In this document: one piece after another, positions 33,895-44,378 of the stretch
Position numbering within the stretch: the stretch's first letter is position 1
Layout: the number at the start of each line of letters is the position of its first letter
NCBI GenBank assembly: GCA_024347235.1
Contig: AP025283.1
Location: forward strand, 992,001-1,056,000
DNA: 64,000 nucleotides
Direction: 5' to 3'
Origin: Aliamphritea spongicola
Lineage (GTDB): Bacteria > Pseudomonadota > Gammaproteobacteria > Pseudomonadales > Balneatricaceae
The notes under the pieces: generated by a model
What the model was told of the DNA's origin: nothing
Seen by the model: the letters and a program-made list of their open reading frames with translations, nothing else
The model's database searches: none
Program-made: the position numbers and the translations under genes

Positions 33895-34745
33895 TTATGA
33901 AATCTGGCCGGTACGGATCCGTTCACCACGGGCCCGCAGGTATTCAATGGTCAGTAACAGCAGGGCTGATACCACCACCAGTAATACGGCGACCGCCAGA
34001 ATGGTCGGGTTTATTTGCTCCCGCAGGCCGGAGAACATCTGGCGCGGAATGGTGCGCTGTTCAGGGCCGGCGAGGAACAGGATCACTACCACTTCATCGA
34101 AGGAGGTAATGAAGGCAAACAGTGAACCGGAGATCACGCCGGGGCGGATCAGCGGCATAATGACGTTGAAAAAGGTATAGCTGGGGAAGCTCCCATGCCC
34201 AGCGATGCTCTGACCAGTGAGTAGTCAAAGCCGCTCAGGGCTGCGTTGACGGTAATGATCACAAACGGCGTGCCAAGGGCTGCGTGGGCAATGATGACGC
34301 CGAGGTAAGTACCCGCCAGCCCCAGCTGGGTATAGAAGAAGTACATACCCGCCGCGGTGATGATCAGCGGGACGATCATCGGTGACAGCAGAATGGCCAT
34401 AATCATCCGTTGCATTGGCATATCCGCCCGGGACAGACCGATCGCCGCCAGGGTGCCCAGCACGGTGGCGATGACGGTGGAAGCCGCGCCGATCAGGAAA
34501 CTGTTTTTAATGGCCAGAATCCATTTGTCGTCATTAATAATCTCGGCGTACCACTTCATTGAATAGGCATCCGGATCAAATGCCAGCATGCCCTCGGTGA
34601 AGCTGAAGTAAGGCTCGACATTGAACGACAGGGGAATGATCACCAGAATTGGTAACATCAGAAAAGCCAGTACGGCCCAGGCAGTCAGCCGCAGGCTGTG
34701 CATGCCCAGCTTGTGCCAGAAGTTAAAGTATTTAGGAAATTGCAT
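33895..34745 (-). CDS. ABC importer permease 2 (PotC-type)
   Basis: Six-helix inner-membrane permease of about 283 residues for a polyamine-like substrate. The EAA loop for the ATPase contact is ASLGMGAS with the following PFFNVIMPLIRPGVISGSLFAF, broken by losses near 34183. N-terminus MQFPKYFNFWHKLGMHSLRLTAWAVLAFLMLPILVIIPLSF is typical of PotC partners. It starts seven bases after the stop of the duplicated small ORF, so its translation is probably coupled to it. Confidence 0.88.
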
Positions 34746-34751
34746 CGTCAG

Positions 34752-34928
34752 TTACCCCAGTTTGATAATACTTACGCCAACCAGACGGTCGTAGATCCAG
34801 TACAGCAGGGTGATCAGTATCAGCAGGATTGAGCCCAGTGCGGCGGCCAGTTCCCAGCTGTTGGAGGATTGCGACAAGGGAAAAGTGCGATGATGTTCTG
34901 TTTCTTTAAGTGAAATGTTCACAGTCAT
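34752..34928 (-). CDS. 58-residue single-helix protein, duplicated permease C-terminus
   Basis: Not previously recognised as a gene type. ATG 34928 follows TAAGGAG, in which the Shine-Dalgarno overlaps the stop codon of permease 1. The product has a new hydrophilic N-terminus of about 22 residues (MTVNISLKETEHHRTFPLSQ), then SSNSWELAAALGSILLIL continuing to VGVSIIKLG. From SSN onward it repeats the last ~38 residues of permease 1 almost exactly. DNA identity between the copies (34752-34870 and 34934-35050) is roughly 90 percent by eye, with an invariant stretch near the centre. It lies between the two permease genes with tight spacing on both sides. Confidence 0.55.
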   Translation of the reverse strand: MTVNISLKETEHHRTFPLSQSSNSWELAAALGSILLILITLLYWIYDRLVGVSIIKLG

Positions 34929-35050
34929 TCTCCTTATCCAAGCTTGATATTGCTTACGCCAACTAACCGGTCGTAGATCCAGTACAGCAGGGTGATCAGT
35001 ATCAGCAGGATTGAGCCCAGTGCAGCGGCCAGTTCCCAGTTGTTAGAGGA
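34752..35050. repeat. Tandem duplication of permease 1 gene 3' end
   Basis: About 117 bases at 34752-34870 repeat 34934-35050 in the same orientation. The sequence GTCGTAGATCCAGTACAGCA is shared and the identical run continues well beyond it. Mismatches cluster at the stop-proximal end (about eight changes) with four more near the other end. Confidence 0.85.
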
Positions 35051-36229
35051 CTGCATATGAAACGCAATGATATTACTGATCATCTGGCCGTCGGTGCCGC
35101 CGACCAGCGCCGGAGTGATGTAGTAACCAATGGAGATGATGAACACCAGCAGTGCTCCGGCACTCAGGCCTGGCAGGGTCATCGGGAAGTAAATCCGGCA
35201 GAAAGCTGACAGGGGTTTTGCCCCCAGTGACAATGCGGCGCGGAAGTAACTCGGGTCGATGCCTTTCATGACGCTGTACAGGGGCAGGATCATAAAGGGC
35301 AGCAGAATATGGGTCATGGCGATTACCGTTGAGAACTGGGTATAAAGCATCTCAATGGGTTCGCTGATGATGTGCAGGGTCATCAGGAAGTCGTTAACCA
35401 CACCGTTGGTCTGCAGGATGGCGATCCAGGCGGTGGTCCGCACCAGCAGGGATGTCCAGAATGGCAGCAATACAAATACCATCAGGGTATTGGCGACTTT
35501 GGCCGGTGCAGTTGCCAGATAGTAAGCCAGCGGAAAGCCGATGGCGGCGGTCAAAAAGGTGATCAGCAGGGCGATCTTCAGGCTTTTGGCAAACAGCTTG
35601 ATGTAGATGTTGGTATCCCGGGCAACGATCTCCCCTGTTCATTACGGGTCAGATCGGTGGCGGTCAGGTAGAAACTGTCAGTAAACACTTCGCCGGAGGT
35701 TTTCATAGTCCGCCAGATGCGCACATCCTGCCACTGCTTTTTAGCTGCCAGCAGGCGTTCGGCCCCTTCGCTTGCCAGGGTCGCTTCATCCAGCTTCTTC
35801 AGTTTACGGGCGCTGGATTTGATGGTGCTGGAGCTGCCCGGCAAACCACGGTTAATTTCTTCGGCCAGTTTGCCGGAGCGGCGTTCTTTGGCCAGATAAT
35901 GCAGTTCTTTGGCGAAAACATTCAGGGTGGCTGTGTCCGGAATGCTGTTGCCGCTCATCCCATGATTGCAGTTCCTGCAGGGTTTCCGGGATCAGCTGGG
36001 CGACTGTTGGATGGTAAACACTGCGGTACAGCATGGTACCGATTGGTGCGATGAAGGCGATCAGCACAAAGACAATCAGCGGAACGACGAAGGCGGTGGC
36101 GATCAGTTTCCGGCGGCGCTGGTTGCGCTTGCTCTGGCGCATTTCCTCCGGGGTCAGCCCGGAATGCACGTTGCGGTCTTCTTCAAACGAAGCGGCGCTG
36201 TGTGCGGCGGTTAATTCAGCTTGAGACAT
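34934..36229 (-). CDS. ABC importer permease 1 (PotB-type)
   Basis: Inner-membrane permease of about 430 residues, longer than PotB because of an N-terminal cytoplasmic tail and a large extracytoplasmic insertion after the first helix (about residues 75-195, with KSSARKLKKLDEATLASEGAERLLAAKKQW). The core has FPLAYYLATAPAKVANTLMVFVLLPFWTSLLVRTTAW and the EAA loop AALSLGAKPLSAFCRIYFPMTLPGL. Frame changes near 35950 (GGG in CATGGGATG) and 35633 (CAGGGGAG, expected NEQGEIVARDTNIYIK). Start ATG 36229. The protein ends VGVSNIKLG; the last helix is duplicated downstream. Confidence 0.88.
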
Positions 36230-36300
36230 AGAACAGCCCTTTCTTATTGTTATAAGGGCACTCCGCGGAGTGCCCTGCATGCACAGTGTCAGCTATTGGC

Positions 36301-37355
36301 TCAGTTCAGCAGCCATTCGTTGAATTTCTCACCCAGGGACTCGCCGTAGTCAGCCCAGAATTCACCGGAGGCTTTCAGGCCTTCATCCAGGTGGGCGGAT
36401 GGCAGTTTCGGCAGAATGGCGTCATCCATGTAAGCGTATGCAGACTTACGGGTCGGGCCGTATGCCACGTCCTGCATGCCACTTTCCGGCTTGGAGCCGG
36501 TGGCGAAACGAATGAACTCTTCAGCCACTGCTTTTTCTTGGAGCCGCGGACGATGGCCCATACGTCCAGGTCATAAACGTGAGCATCCCAGACCATTTCG
36601 AATGGCTTGTTGTCCTTCTGAATCGCATCGAAGATCCGGCCGTTAGCCGACTGTGCCATGATGGCTCCGCCGTCGTTCAGAAGTTGTGGTACCTGTGACC
36701 AGCTGTCGAACCACACCAGATCGTTCTTGATGGTGTCCAGTTTGGCGAATGCCCGGGCCTGACCTTCGTCGGTGGACAGTACATCGTAGACTTCATCCTT
36801 CGGTACACCGTCGGCAATCAGGGCCCATTCAAGGTTTACCTGCGGGCGTTTACGCAGGGCGCGCTTACCCGGGAATTGCTGGGTGTTGAAGAAATCATTG
36901 ATAGAGTTCGGATTGCCGCCTTTGATGGTGTCCTGATTGTAGGCATACAGGATGGTCCAGATGATGTTACCTACACCGCATTCGTTGGCCAGTGCCTGTG
37001 GAATGAAGTCGTCTTTCGCAGCGACACCGTCGTCACCCGGTGGCAGGGTATCGTGTGGGAATACTTCCAGCAGGCCTTCAGAACAGGCCCGTTCCAGATC
37101 GATTACTTCCACATCGACCACATCCCATAGGATGTTGCCACTTTCAACCTGCGCCTTCAGTTCGGCGATACCGCCGGAATAGTTTTCAAACAGAATTTTA
37201 TGGCCGGTTTTCTCCATGAAGGGATCCAGCATGTGTTTTTGCTGGGCCGCACCATACGCGCCGCCGAAGGAGACGGCAGTAAACTGCTCAGCCATCGCCG
37301 GTGACATTGCCGTACATAGCGCCAGAGCAGCGCCGAATCGTTTGAGATGTTTCAT
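36301..37355 (-). CDS. Periplasmic polyamine-type substrate-binding protein
   Basis: About 350 residues with signal peptide MKHLKRFGAALALCTAMSPAMA. Motifs VSFGGAYGAAQQKHMLDPFMEKTG, WDVVDVEVIDLERACSEGLLE and VGNIIWTILYAYNQDT fit PotD-like binding proteins of the polyamine/opine/GABA group. One A is missing in AAGAAAAAGCAG near 36537 (expected SKKKAVAEEFIRFATGSKPES). Start follows GAGGAAAAATAATA. Substrate specificity is not decided by sequence. Confidence 0.9.
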
Positions 37356-37402
37356 TATTATTTTTCCTCTTACGTGTTTACGGGTATTGCTGTGTTTGAA
37401 CG

Positions 37403-38518
37403 TTAACTGGCGCGGGCCAGTGCCAGGCCGCCATTGCCTGCCCAGGTCAACTGCACAGTACTGCCGGTGGCAATGTGCGGGGCATCCTGATCATTGAGGG
37501 TTTTCACCATGATTTCGGAGCCGTCACTGAGGCGGAAGAAGTAACGGATGGAGTCACCCACGTAGAGCCGGGTAATGAAGCTGGCATTCACGCAGTTATC
37601 CAGTACCTGACCGTCTTTGGCGATGAACAGGTTCTCCGGACGGATGGTGACCACGCATTCTTCGCCGGCACTCGGACAGTTCGGGTTTTCGGTGGTGGTG
37701 AGGGTACCGTCGGCCAGACGGATTTCGGCTTTGCCTGCATCAACACGGGTTACGGTGCCCGGAATATGGTTGTTCTCGCCGATAAAGTCCGCCACAAAGG
37801 CACAGCTTGGCTGTTCATAAAGTACATCCGGGGCGGCACATTGCTTCACCACACCATCATCGAACACGGCGATACGGTCTGACATGGTCAGGGCTTCAGT
37901 CTGGTCGTGGGTGACGTAGATGGCAGTGAACCCCAGATCTTCGTGCAGGCGCTTAATTTCGAACTGCATCTGCTCACGGAGATTTTTATCCAGTGCACCC
38001 AGCGGTTCGTCCATCAGGACAATGCTTGGCTCAAAGATCAGTGAGCGGGCCAGTGCCACCCGCTGTTTCTGGCCACCGGATAGCTGGCCCGGATAGCGTT
38101 TACCGAAGTCTGCCAGTTCCACCAGTGCCAGCGCCTCTTTCACCCGGCGGTCTACCTCTGCGGCTGCAACCTTGCGAACCTTCAGCGGGTACGCCAGGTT
38201 CTCACTGATGGTCATATGCGGAAACAGCGCGTAGGTCTGGAACACCATGCCGATGTTACGGTGGTAGGGGCGATGTCGTTGACCGGGTTGCCGGCAATGA
38301 GAATCTCGCCGCTGGTAACATCTTCGAAGCCTGCCAGCATCATCAGGCAGGTGGTTTTGCCCGAGCCGGAAGGCCCCAGCAGCGTGACGAACTCACCCTT
38401 TTGATATCCAGATTAAAATTTTTAACCACCAGGTTTTGCTGATCGTAACTTTTTTGACGTTTACGAAGCGCACGTACTGGTCGTCGGATGTTGCGTGTGT
38501 GGCGGTTGTAACAGACAT
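37403..38518 (-). CDS. ABC importer ATPase (PotA-type)
   Basis: Nucleotide-binding subunit of about 373 residues and first gene of the operon. Walker A is [13 protein letters not shown], signature [15 protein letters not shown], Walker [12 protein letters not shown] and switch His in [11 protein letters not shown]-terminal TOBE domain is present ([15 protein letters not shown]). Three losses break its N-terminal third: A runs near 38450 and 38402 and CCCC near 38270. Repaired text reads [24 protein letters not shown] and [19 protein letters not shown]. It is separated from a MocR regulator gene by 290 bases. Confidence 0.92.
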
Positions 38519-38808
38519 GGTGATTACTCTTTTATTATGGTCACGGTGTCGTTTTGTGCGCTGTTTTACTTGGAAACAGCCGCTTTTATGTGCCTTTTCA
38601 GGCAGGATTTACTATAGGAGAGAGGGCTTTTCGGGCTATAGACCCAACGCTGAACCGAAATGTAGTTCCAGGCTGTGAGCCAGGATTGGCGTGCTTTACA
38701 GCGAATCTGAATAAAACTAATAAGGGGTAGAAGAGGGAAAATCAGCGGGTTTGGTACCAGCAGGCTTCCAGCAGGCAGCCTGCCGGTACCAGACTTGTTA
38801 GTAAGTCA
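38519..38808. other. Intergenic region between MocR gene and ABC operon
   Basis: About 290 bases; presumed promoter of the ABC importer operon on the minus strand. It contains a 14-bp inverted repeat GGTACCAGCAGGCT/AGCCTGCCGGTACC (38753-38766, 38777-38790, one mismatch) just beyond the MocR gene stop, with no U tract. No ORF was recognised. Confidence 0.4.
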
Positions 38809-40287
38809 TTACTCCCCGAGCTGATGGATGATAGCTGCCAGCCGGTCAATGCCGGGGCGGATCCGCTCGGTGGCAATGGATGAATACCCCAGCCGGAAAT
38901 AATTCAGTGGCGGGTTTTCGGCGTAGTAGTAAATATCACCGGATTCAATGACCACCCCTTTTTGCAGGGCCAGCCGTTTCAGTTCCCGGGCATCCAAATG
39001 ATCCGGGCCCTTAACCCAGTAGGCCGAGCCGCCGAACACTGGTGGAATTGCTGATTCCGGCAGGCAGTCCTGCAGGGCATCCCCTACCGCCTGCCAGCGG
39101 GCTTCATAGGCCTGAATCAGGTTGCGAACCAGTGAGTCGTGATAACCACGGGCCAGAAACAGCCCGATGGAGCGCTGGTTATTCATGGGCGGGTGGCGCA
39201 GCATCATACGGCGGAATTCCCGGATTTCCCGGATCAGCTCTTTTGGCCCCACGATGTAACCGACCCGCAACCCCGGCGACAGAGTTTTGGACAGGCTGCC
39301 CAGGTAGATCACCCGGTCGTTCTTATCCAGGCTTTTCAGTGCCGGGGTGGGGGTATCCGCAAAGGTAACTTCGCATTCGTAGTCATCTTCGATGATCAGG
39401 AAGTCATCCCGTGAGGCCTGTTCCAGTAACTGTCGCCGCCGTTCCAGCGGCATGGTGACTGTGGTCGGGAACTGGTGGCTGGGGGTGGTGAACAGCAGGT
39501 TACAGTCACTCAGCTGTTCGCCGACGATCAGGCCGTCACCGTCCACCGCCAGGGGCTTTATACGGGCTTCAGTACTGGCGGCCATCTTGGTGAGATCCGG
39601 ATAACCCGGTTCTTCAAGGCCAAAGCAGGCGTCACGGTTGAGCAGCAGCCGCAGGATCATGTAAAGGGCATGCTGGGCACCCACGGTAATGAGAATTTCT
39701 TCCGGATCAGCCCAGACCCCGCGACGGGGTAGCAGGCGTGAGTGAATCTGTTCGATGAGCAACGGATCATCTTCATCATACCGGTCACCGGACCAGTCAC
39801 TGATAGCCTGTACCGAAACTGATTCCCGGCAGCATTCCCGCCAGTGGTTGGTGGGAAACATTTTCGGATCCAGCTGGCCGTAGATAAACGGGTAGGGATA
39901 ATCCTGCCAGCGGTTGACCTTGTTGAGCTTGTGCTCGGTAGGGCGAAATTTCAGAAAGTTCTGCCATTGCGGCGGGTTGCCCTGAATTTCTTCGTTGTCG
40001 CTTTGCGGGTTGCCGTTACCGTTGACACTGGCGCGGAGAATTTCTTCGTTGACGTAAAACCCGGCCCGTTCCCGGGAGATCAGGTAGCCGTCATCGATCA
40101 GGTGCTCATAGGCCAGAATGACGGTGTTACGGGAAACATGGAGCATTTCTGCCAGTTTACGGGTTGAGGGCAGGGGCACATTACTGGGGATGTGGCCGTC
40201 CATAATGGCGGTACTGATCTGCTCCCGGATCTGCTGCTGCAAGCTGGCATCGCTGTCCGGCGATAAGTGAAACAAGTGGTTCAGCAT
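38809..40287 (-). CDS. MocR-family PLP-dependent transcriptional regulator
   Basis: Intact 492-residue fusion of a GntR winged helix (about residues 12-80, PLPSTRKLAEMLHVSRNTVILAYEHLIDDGYLISRERAGFYV) and an aminotransferase-fold domain. The PLP lysine is in YLGSLSKTLSPGLRVGYI and the phosphate loop in ITVGAQHALYMILRLL. MocR proteins sense amines through PLP. Same strand as and just upstream of the ABC-mmsA operon, it is the likely regulator of that pathway, by context only. Confidence 0.9.
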   Translation of the reverse strand: MLNHLFHLSPDSDASLQQQIREQISTAIMDGHIPSNVPLPSTRKLAEMLHVSRNTVILAYEHLIDDGYLISRERAGFYVNEEILRASVNGNGNPQSDNEEIQGNPPQWQNFLKFRPTEHKLNKVNRWQDYPYPFIYGQLDPKMFPTNHWRECCRESVSVQAISDWSGDRYDEDDPLLIEQIHSRLLPRRGVWADPEEILITVGAQHALYMILRLLLNRDACFGLEEPGYPDLTKMAASTEARIKPLAVDGDGLIVGEQLSDCNLLFTTPSHQFPTTVTMPLERRRQLLEQASRDDFLIIEDDYECEVTFADTPTPALKSLDKNDRVIYLGSLSKTLSPGLRVGYIVGPKELIREIREFRRMMLRHPPMNNQRSIGLFLARGYHDSLVRNLIQAYEARWQAVGDALQDCLPESAIPPVFGGSAYWVKGPDHLDARELKRLALQKGVVIESGDIYYYAENPPLNYFRLGYSSIATERIRPGIDRLAAIIHQLGE

Positions 40288-40474
40288 AAGGTTGTTGCTT
40301 CCTGATCCGGGTGATACGGCACGTCTTTAAGGCGAACAAATAAGCATAAATATCAGTTTTGTTGCAACTTCCGGTTTTATCCAGATAAGCAGCATAGCAG
40401 GTGGATTAGACTTAAGAGGGAAATTTTATCCCTCTTCTGTCAGCCAGGTTGGATGGGGCTGCCGGCAGGTAAAA

Positions 40475-41863
40475 TCAGAGCTGCTTGAAAGCGTCAATGG
40501 CATACTGCCGGGCGGACGAATAGTCGATGATCGCCTCAGGATAGCCGCAATTTTGCCGCTGTTCGCGACTCGGGTTGTGAATGGTCTTGTCATCCAGTGA
40601 TGCCAGTTCCGGTAAAAACGGCGGATAAACAGGCCTTCAGGATCAAACTTTTCTGACTGCCGCAGTGGGTTGAAGACCCTGAAATAGGGAGCAGCATCGC
40701 AGCCAACGGATGCACTCCATTGCCAGCCGCCGTTATTAGCAGCGAAATCACCGTCCACCAGATGTTGCATGAAAAAGGCTTCGCCTCTGCGCCAGTCCTG
40801 AAACAGCAACTTGGTGAGGAAGCTGGCGGTGAGCATGCGCAGGCGGTTATGCATCCAGCCGGTTTGCAGTAACTGGCGCATGGCAGCGTCAATGATCGGA
40901 AAACCGGTACGGCCGGTACACCAGGCCTGCCAGTGAGCATCATTCTGTTGCCAGCGGATCTGATCAGTGTCGGCTTTAAACGGTTTATGTTTGTTGATTG
41001 CCGGAAACTGAATCAGCAACTGCCGGTAGAAGTCACGCCAGGCCAGTTCACGTAACCAGTCGGATTCCAGCCAGTAATCGGCGCCCCATTCAGCGCTGCG
41101 CATAGCACTTACAATTTCCCGCGGGCCGATCGCACCCAGAGCAAGATAGGGGAAATCTGGCTGGTGGCTGGTTCCGAGGGGATGTCCCGTTTGTCACCGT
41201 AACCGGCCAGTTTATGCTGGCAAAAATGCATTAACCGCCGGTGGATACTGGCCTGATCCGCAGGCCACAGGTCATCCCGGTATGTGCCGGCCCAGCTGGC
41301 CAGAGGGAAAGCTTGTGCTTCTGAATGGCTGACCGTGGGGAAGGTTGTAATAGGTGTCAGATCCTGTTGCTGCAGTATCTGTAACCAGCGTTTGTAAAGG
41401 GTGTAAATACTTTATAAGGCTGGTCCTGCTGGTTGAGTACCACAGTGCTGACTAGCTGATCAACCGGCTGTATATGGCACTGGATATCCTGACTTTGCAG
41501 CTGTGTCCGGGTGTGAATGTCACGCAGATTTTCATCCAGCGGGCTTTCTGTCAGCCAATGAATGTTGCGGCAGTTCAGTTCACCGCACAGTTGAGTCAGT
41601 AATTCCGGACAACCGGAAAAATCATCGGTTTCCAGCAGGTAAAGTTTTACCCCGTGGGCGTTGAGTTGCTGCTGCAGGTCCTGCAGTAGGGCGGCCCTTA
41701 AACCGAGTTTCGCCGGTGATTCATTGTGCTGTTGCCACTGTGCTGGGGTGGCGATGTGCACCGCCGCAACCGGGCTGTCCGGGGTACTCCGTGCCAACGC
41801 CAGCTGAAAAGCCGGATGGTCGGTGGTACGTAAGTCATTGCGAAGCCAGGCCAGTTGCGTCAT
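40475..41863 (-). CDS. phrB: Deoxyribodipyrimidine photolyase (class I CPD)
   Basis: Light-driven DNA repair flavoenzyme of about 465 residues. N-terminal photolyase domain: LAWLRNDLRTTDHPAFQLA. FAD domain: TGFPIIDAAMRQLLQTGWMHNRLRMLTASFLTK and NNGGWQWSASVGCDAAPYFRVFNPLRQSEKFDP. Breaks near 41398 (expected FTPFYKRWLQILQQQDLTP), near 41160-41175 and near 40613 (TTTTT, expected RRFLPELASLDDK); repaired stop is 40475 after DAFKQL. Four bases separate it from nothing else on the operon's upstream side than the YbgA-like gene, the same pairing as ybgA-phr in E. coli. Confidence 0.92.
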
Positions 41864-41881
41864 GCAGTTTTATCTCCTTTT

Positions 41882-42875
41882 TCATACCTGGTTACGTAGG
41901 CCAAGTGCTTTCGGATAGGGGCTCAGGTAGCGTTGGGCCTGCACGTAATGGCTGCCAAACAGGCGCAGGTAATGGTGCAGCAGTGTCAATGCGGTTGCCA
42001 GATTGACATAACCCTGCAGGTAATTTTTGAAGGTTTCGAGAATATCCTGCTTTACGTCACCTTCCAGATGGGGTTTCAGGTAACCGAACAGGTGCAGCAG
42101 TACATTGTAGTGGTTACCCCGGCTGGCAGGTTTGCTTATGGCCTTCATGAACCGTTGCAGGTAAAGATCACACAGTTCATCAATTGTGTACTGCTGGTGT
42201 TCCTGACCTAACAGCCGTCCCAGGCCACGGTACTCAGTCTGGGAGTGTGCCATCAGAATGTATTTGTACTGGCTGTGAAAGGCCAGCAGGTTTTTAACAG
42301 AGGGTTCTGCCAGTACCTGCTGACGGAAGGTGTGGTGTGCAAATACCCGCTGCACAAAGTTTTCCCGCAGGTGAGCGTCGTTCAGACGGCCATCTTCTTC
42401 AACCGGCAAGTGAGGGTAGCGGGCCATCAGGGCTTTGGCGAACAGGCCGGCCGATTTAATATCGTGTGGATGGCTGTTTGGCTGATATACCTTGACCCGT
42501 TCCATGCCGCAGCTTGGGAGTTCTTTGCCAGAATGTAACCGTCCAGGTGGGCCAGTTTTTCAAGACGGGCTTCATAGCCGGCATGAAACTGTTCGGTAAC
42601 ATCGGTTTCCTGATCACGGGTATAGACCATCCGGGGATTATGGGGATCGCCAATTAAGCGCAGGGTTGCCCGGGGAATACCAAAGCCGGCGGCCACTTCC
42701 GGGCAGAACTTTTCAAACCGGAAGTAATCCTGCAGTGGGCCACAGCAATATTTCGACCGGCTGTGTCCTCCATTAAAGCGGACTTCATCCCCAGCAGGCA
42801 GGCGCTGATGCCCACCACGATGCCGGAATCCTGTTGTGCATTTGAGCTGGCAATCAGTTGGCTTGTATTTTTCAT
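41882..42875 (-). CDS. YbgA-like DUF523-DUF1722 protein
   Basis: About 330 residues. N-terminal DUF523 domain: VVGISACLLG, then (repaired) NGGHSRSKYCCGPLQDYFRFEKFCPEVAAGFGIPRATLRLIG and ILAKNSPSCGMERVKVY. The C-terminal DUF1722 domain is mostly helical (HQQYTIDELCDLYLQRFMKAISKPASRGNHYNVLLHLFGYLK). Conserved Cys residues (SACLLG, PSCGM) suggest a metal or Fe-S site. Frame changes near 42515 and 42765. It precedes phrB in the same direction. The role is not established. Confidence 0.85.
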
Positions 42876-42918
42876 GTTGTTCTCCTCTGCCAACTGATGC
42901 GGTGATGGGGCGTTTGCG

Positions 42919-43878
42919 TCAGCTGCGTATCAGTTCACATAATGTTCTGGCGCTGAGGAGAGCACTGTTGATATTTGCTTCTCCGAGCCAGTCGGCAGCG
43001 ATACCCAGTTTCAGTTCGCTGTCCCACAGGGCGATTTCCCCGCGGTACGCTCATGCTTTGCCAGATTCCAGCGGTGTGGTGTCTGGCTGGTAATGTCCTG
43101 CGGATCAATTTGCATGATGCGGCAGAACTCCTGTTCCAGCTCCTGCTGAACCTGAGCATGATGGGAGTCTGCATACTGTATACTCCATTCGGTGTCTGCC
43201 TGGATCATCCAAAGGTGAAAATTATTTGCCCGGCCCGGTTTATGGCTGTCATTAACGATGCGGGTAATGATGCTGTGATCCGGTGCAATATAGCCCGGAG
43301 CTGGCAGTTCACGGTTCACTTCAATTGCCATACACCACTGGGCCCGGCTGGTCTGGCTGGAGTTGTGGCTGCGGGTCAGCCAGTCCACTGAACAGGGAGT
43401 GCCGGCTAGCAGGGCGCCGGTTTGTCTTGCCGGTGCACAGATAATCAGGCCGCGGGTATAGCAGATGGTTTGTTCGTCGGCATCTTTCAGCTGCCAGCTG
43501 TCGCCTAGGTATTCGAGTCGCTCTACCCGTGTCAGGGTATGCATTTCCGCGTCACCGATCAGATGCCGAGTCAGGCTGCTCATTCTGGGGCGGCCCACAT
43601 ACGCAAGAAACGGATCATGATCTGCTTCCGGCCAGCGTTTCAGTACTCCGGCGTTCTGCCATTGCATCAGTTGATCGCCGAACTGCTCAGGATCAAGGTG
43701 CAGGCAGGGAGCCAAGGTCGTAACTTAGGCTTTGGTAACGTCTGCTGCTGAGTCGGCCGCCGCTGCCGCGGCTTTTTCCAGTACACAGAGTTTCGGATAA
43801 TCGGTTCGTAGCAGACTGGCACAAAAACTGCCTGCCAGGCCTGCACCTATGATTGCAAAGTCGTATGAGTCAGACATG
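42919..43878 (-). CDS. Renalase-like FAD-dependent oxidoreductase
   Basis: About 325 residues after repair. The dinucleotide fold is at the N-terminus (YDFAIIGAGLAGSFCASLLRT, GxGxxG) followed by VLEKARGSGGRLSSRRY, the FAD-binding segment typical of the renalase/amine-oxidase-like group. The C-terminus reads GIAADWLGEANINSALLSARTL, with the second FAD contact. Breaks are at about 43765 (GC run), 43700 and 43050. It is the first of three genes with the YbgA-like and photolyase genes. Substrate unknown. Confidence 0.78.
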
Positions 43879-43971
43879 ATTCCAGCCCCTGTTTTGTATT
43901 TCCTTCGCGAAATGCTCTATTGATCTTAGCTGTTATACGAAGAATTTGCTCTTAAGATCAAGGAGTTAAGC

Positions 43972-44283
43972 GTGAAAAATCTAATGGCTGGGTTCTGGGA
44001 AAAGCTGTTTTTGTCTGAGCGTCTATACTTTCAGACAGGTGGAAAGCAGGAATTTAATGATGCAGAAAGAACAGCAAACTCCCGGGATATTACCTTCTGG
44101 GACATTTTTAAAAGTGTACTGGCTGCATTCTTCGGGGTGCAGAGTAACCGTAACCGTGAACGGGATTTCAGCCAGGGTAAACCTCACCATTTTATTCTGA
44201 TCGGATTACTGGTGGCAGCGATCTTTGTCATGCTGGTCTATGCGGTCGTCAAACTGGTGTTACTGGCTGCAGCTGCCGCGTAA
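43972..44283 (+). CDS. DUF2970 membrane protein
   Basis: Intact, 103 residues. DIFKSVLAAFFGVQSNRNRERDFSQGKPHHFILIGLLVAAIFVMLVYAVVKLVLL is the whole DUF2970 domain with one C-terminal membrane helix. The function is unknown. An AAGGAG sequence precedes the start. Confidence 0.85.
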   Translation: MKNLMAGFWEKLFLSERLYFQTGGKQEFNDAERTANSRDITFWDIFKSVLAAFFGVQSNRNRERDFSQGKPHHFILIGLLVAAIFVMLVYAVVKLVLLAAAAA

Positions 44284-44378
44284 GTTATTGACGGTTTAAC
44301 ACTTCTTCCGGTTCTCCATAGCCGTCCGGCTGTGGAATAATAGCGGCTCTGAATTTTCATTTCTTAACGGGCTGCTCA

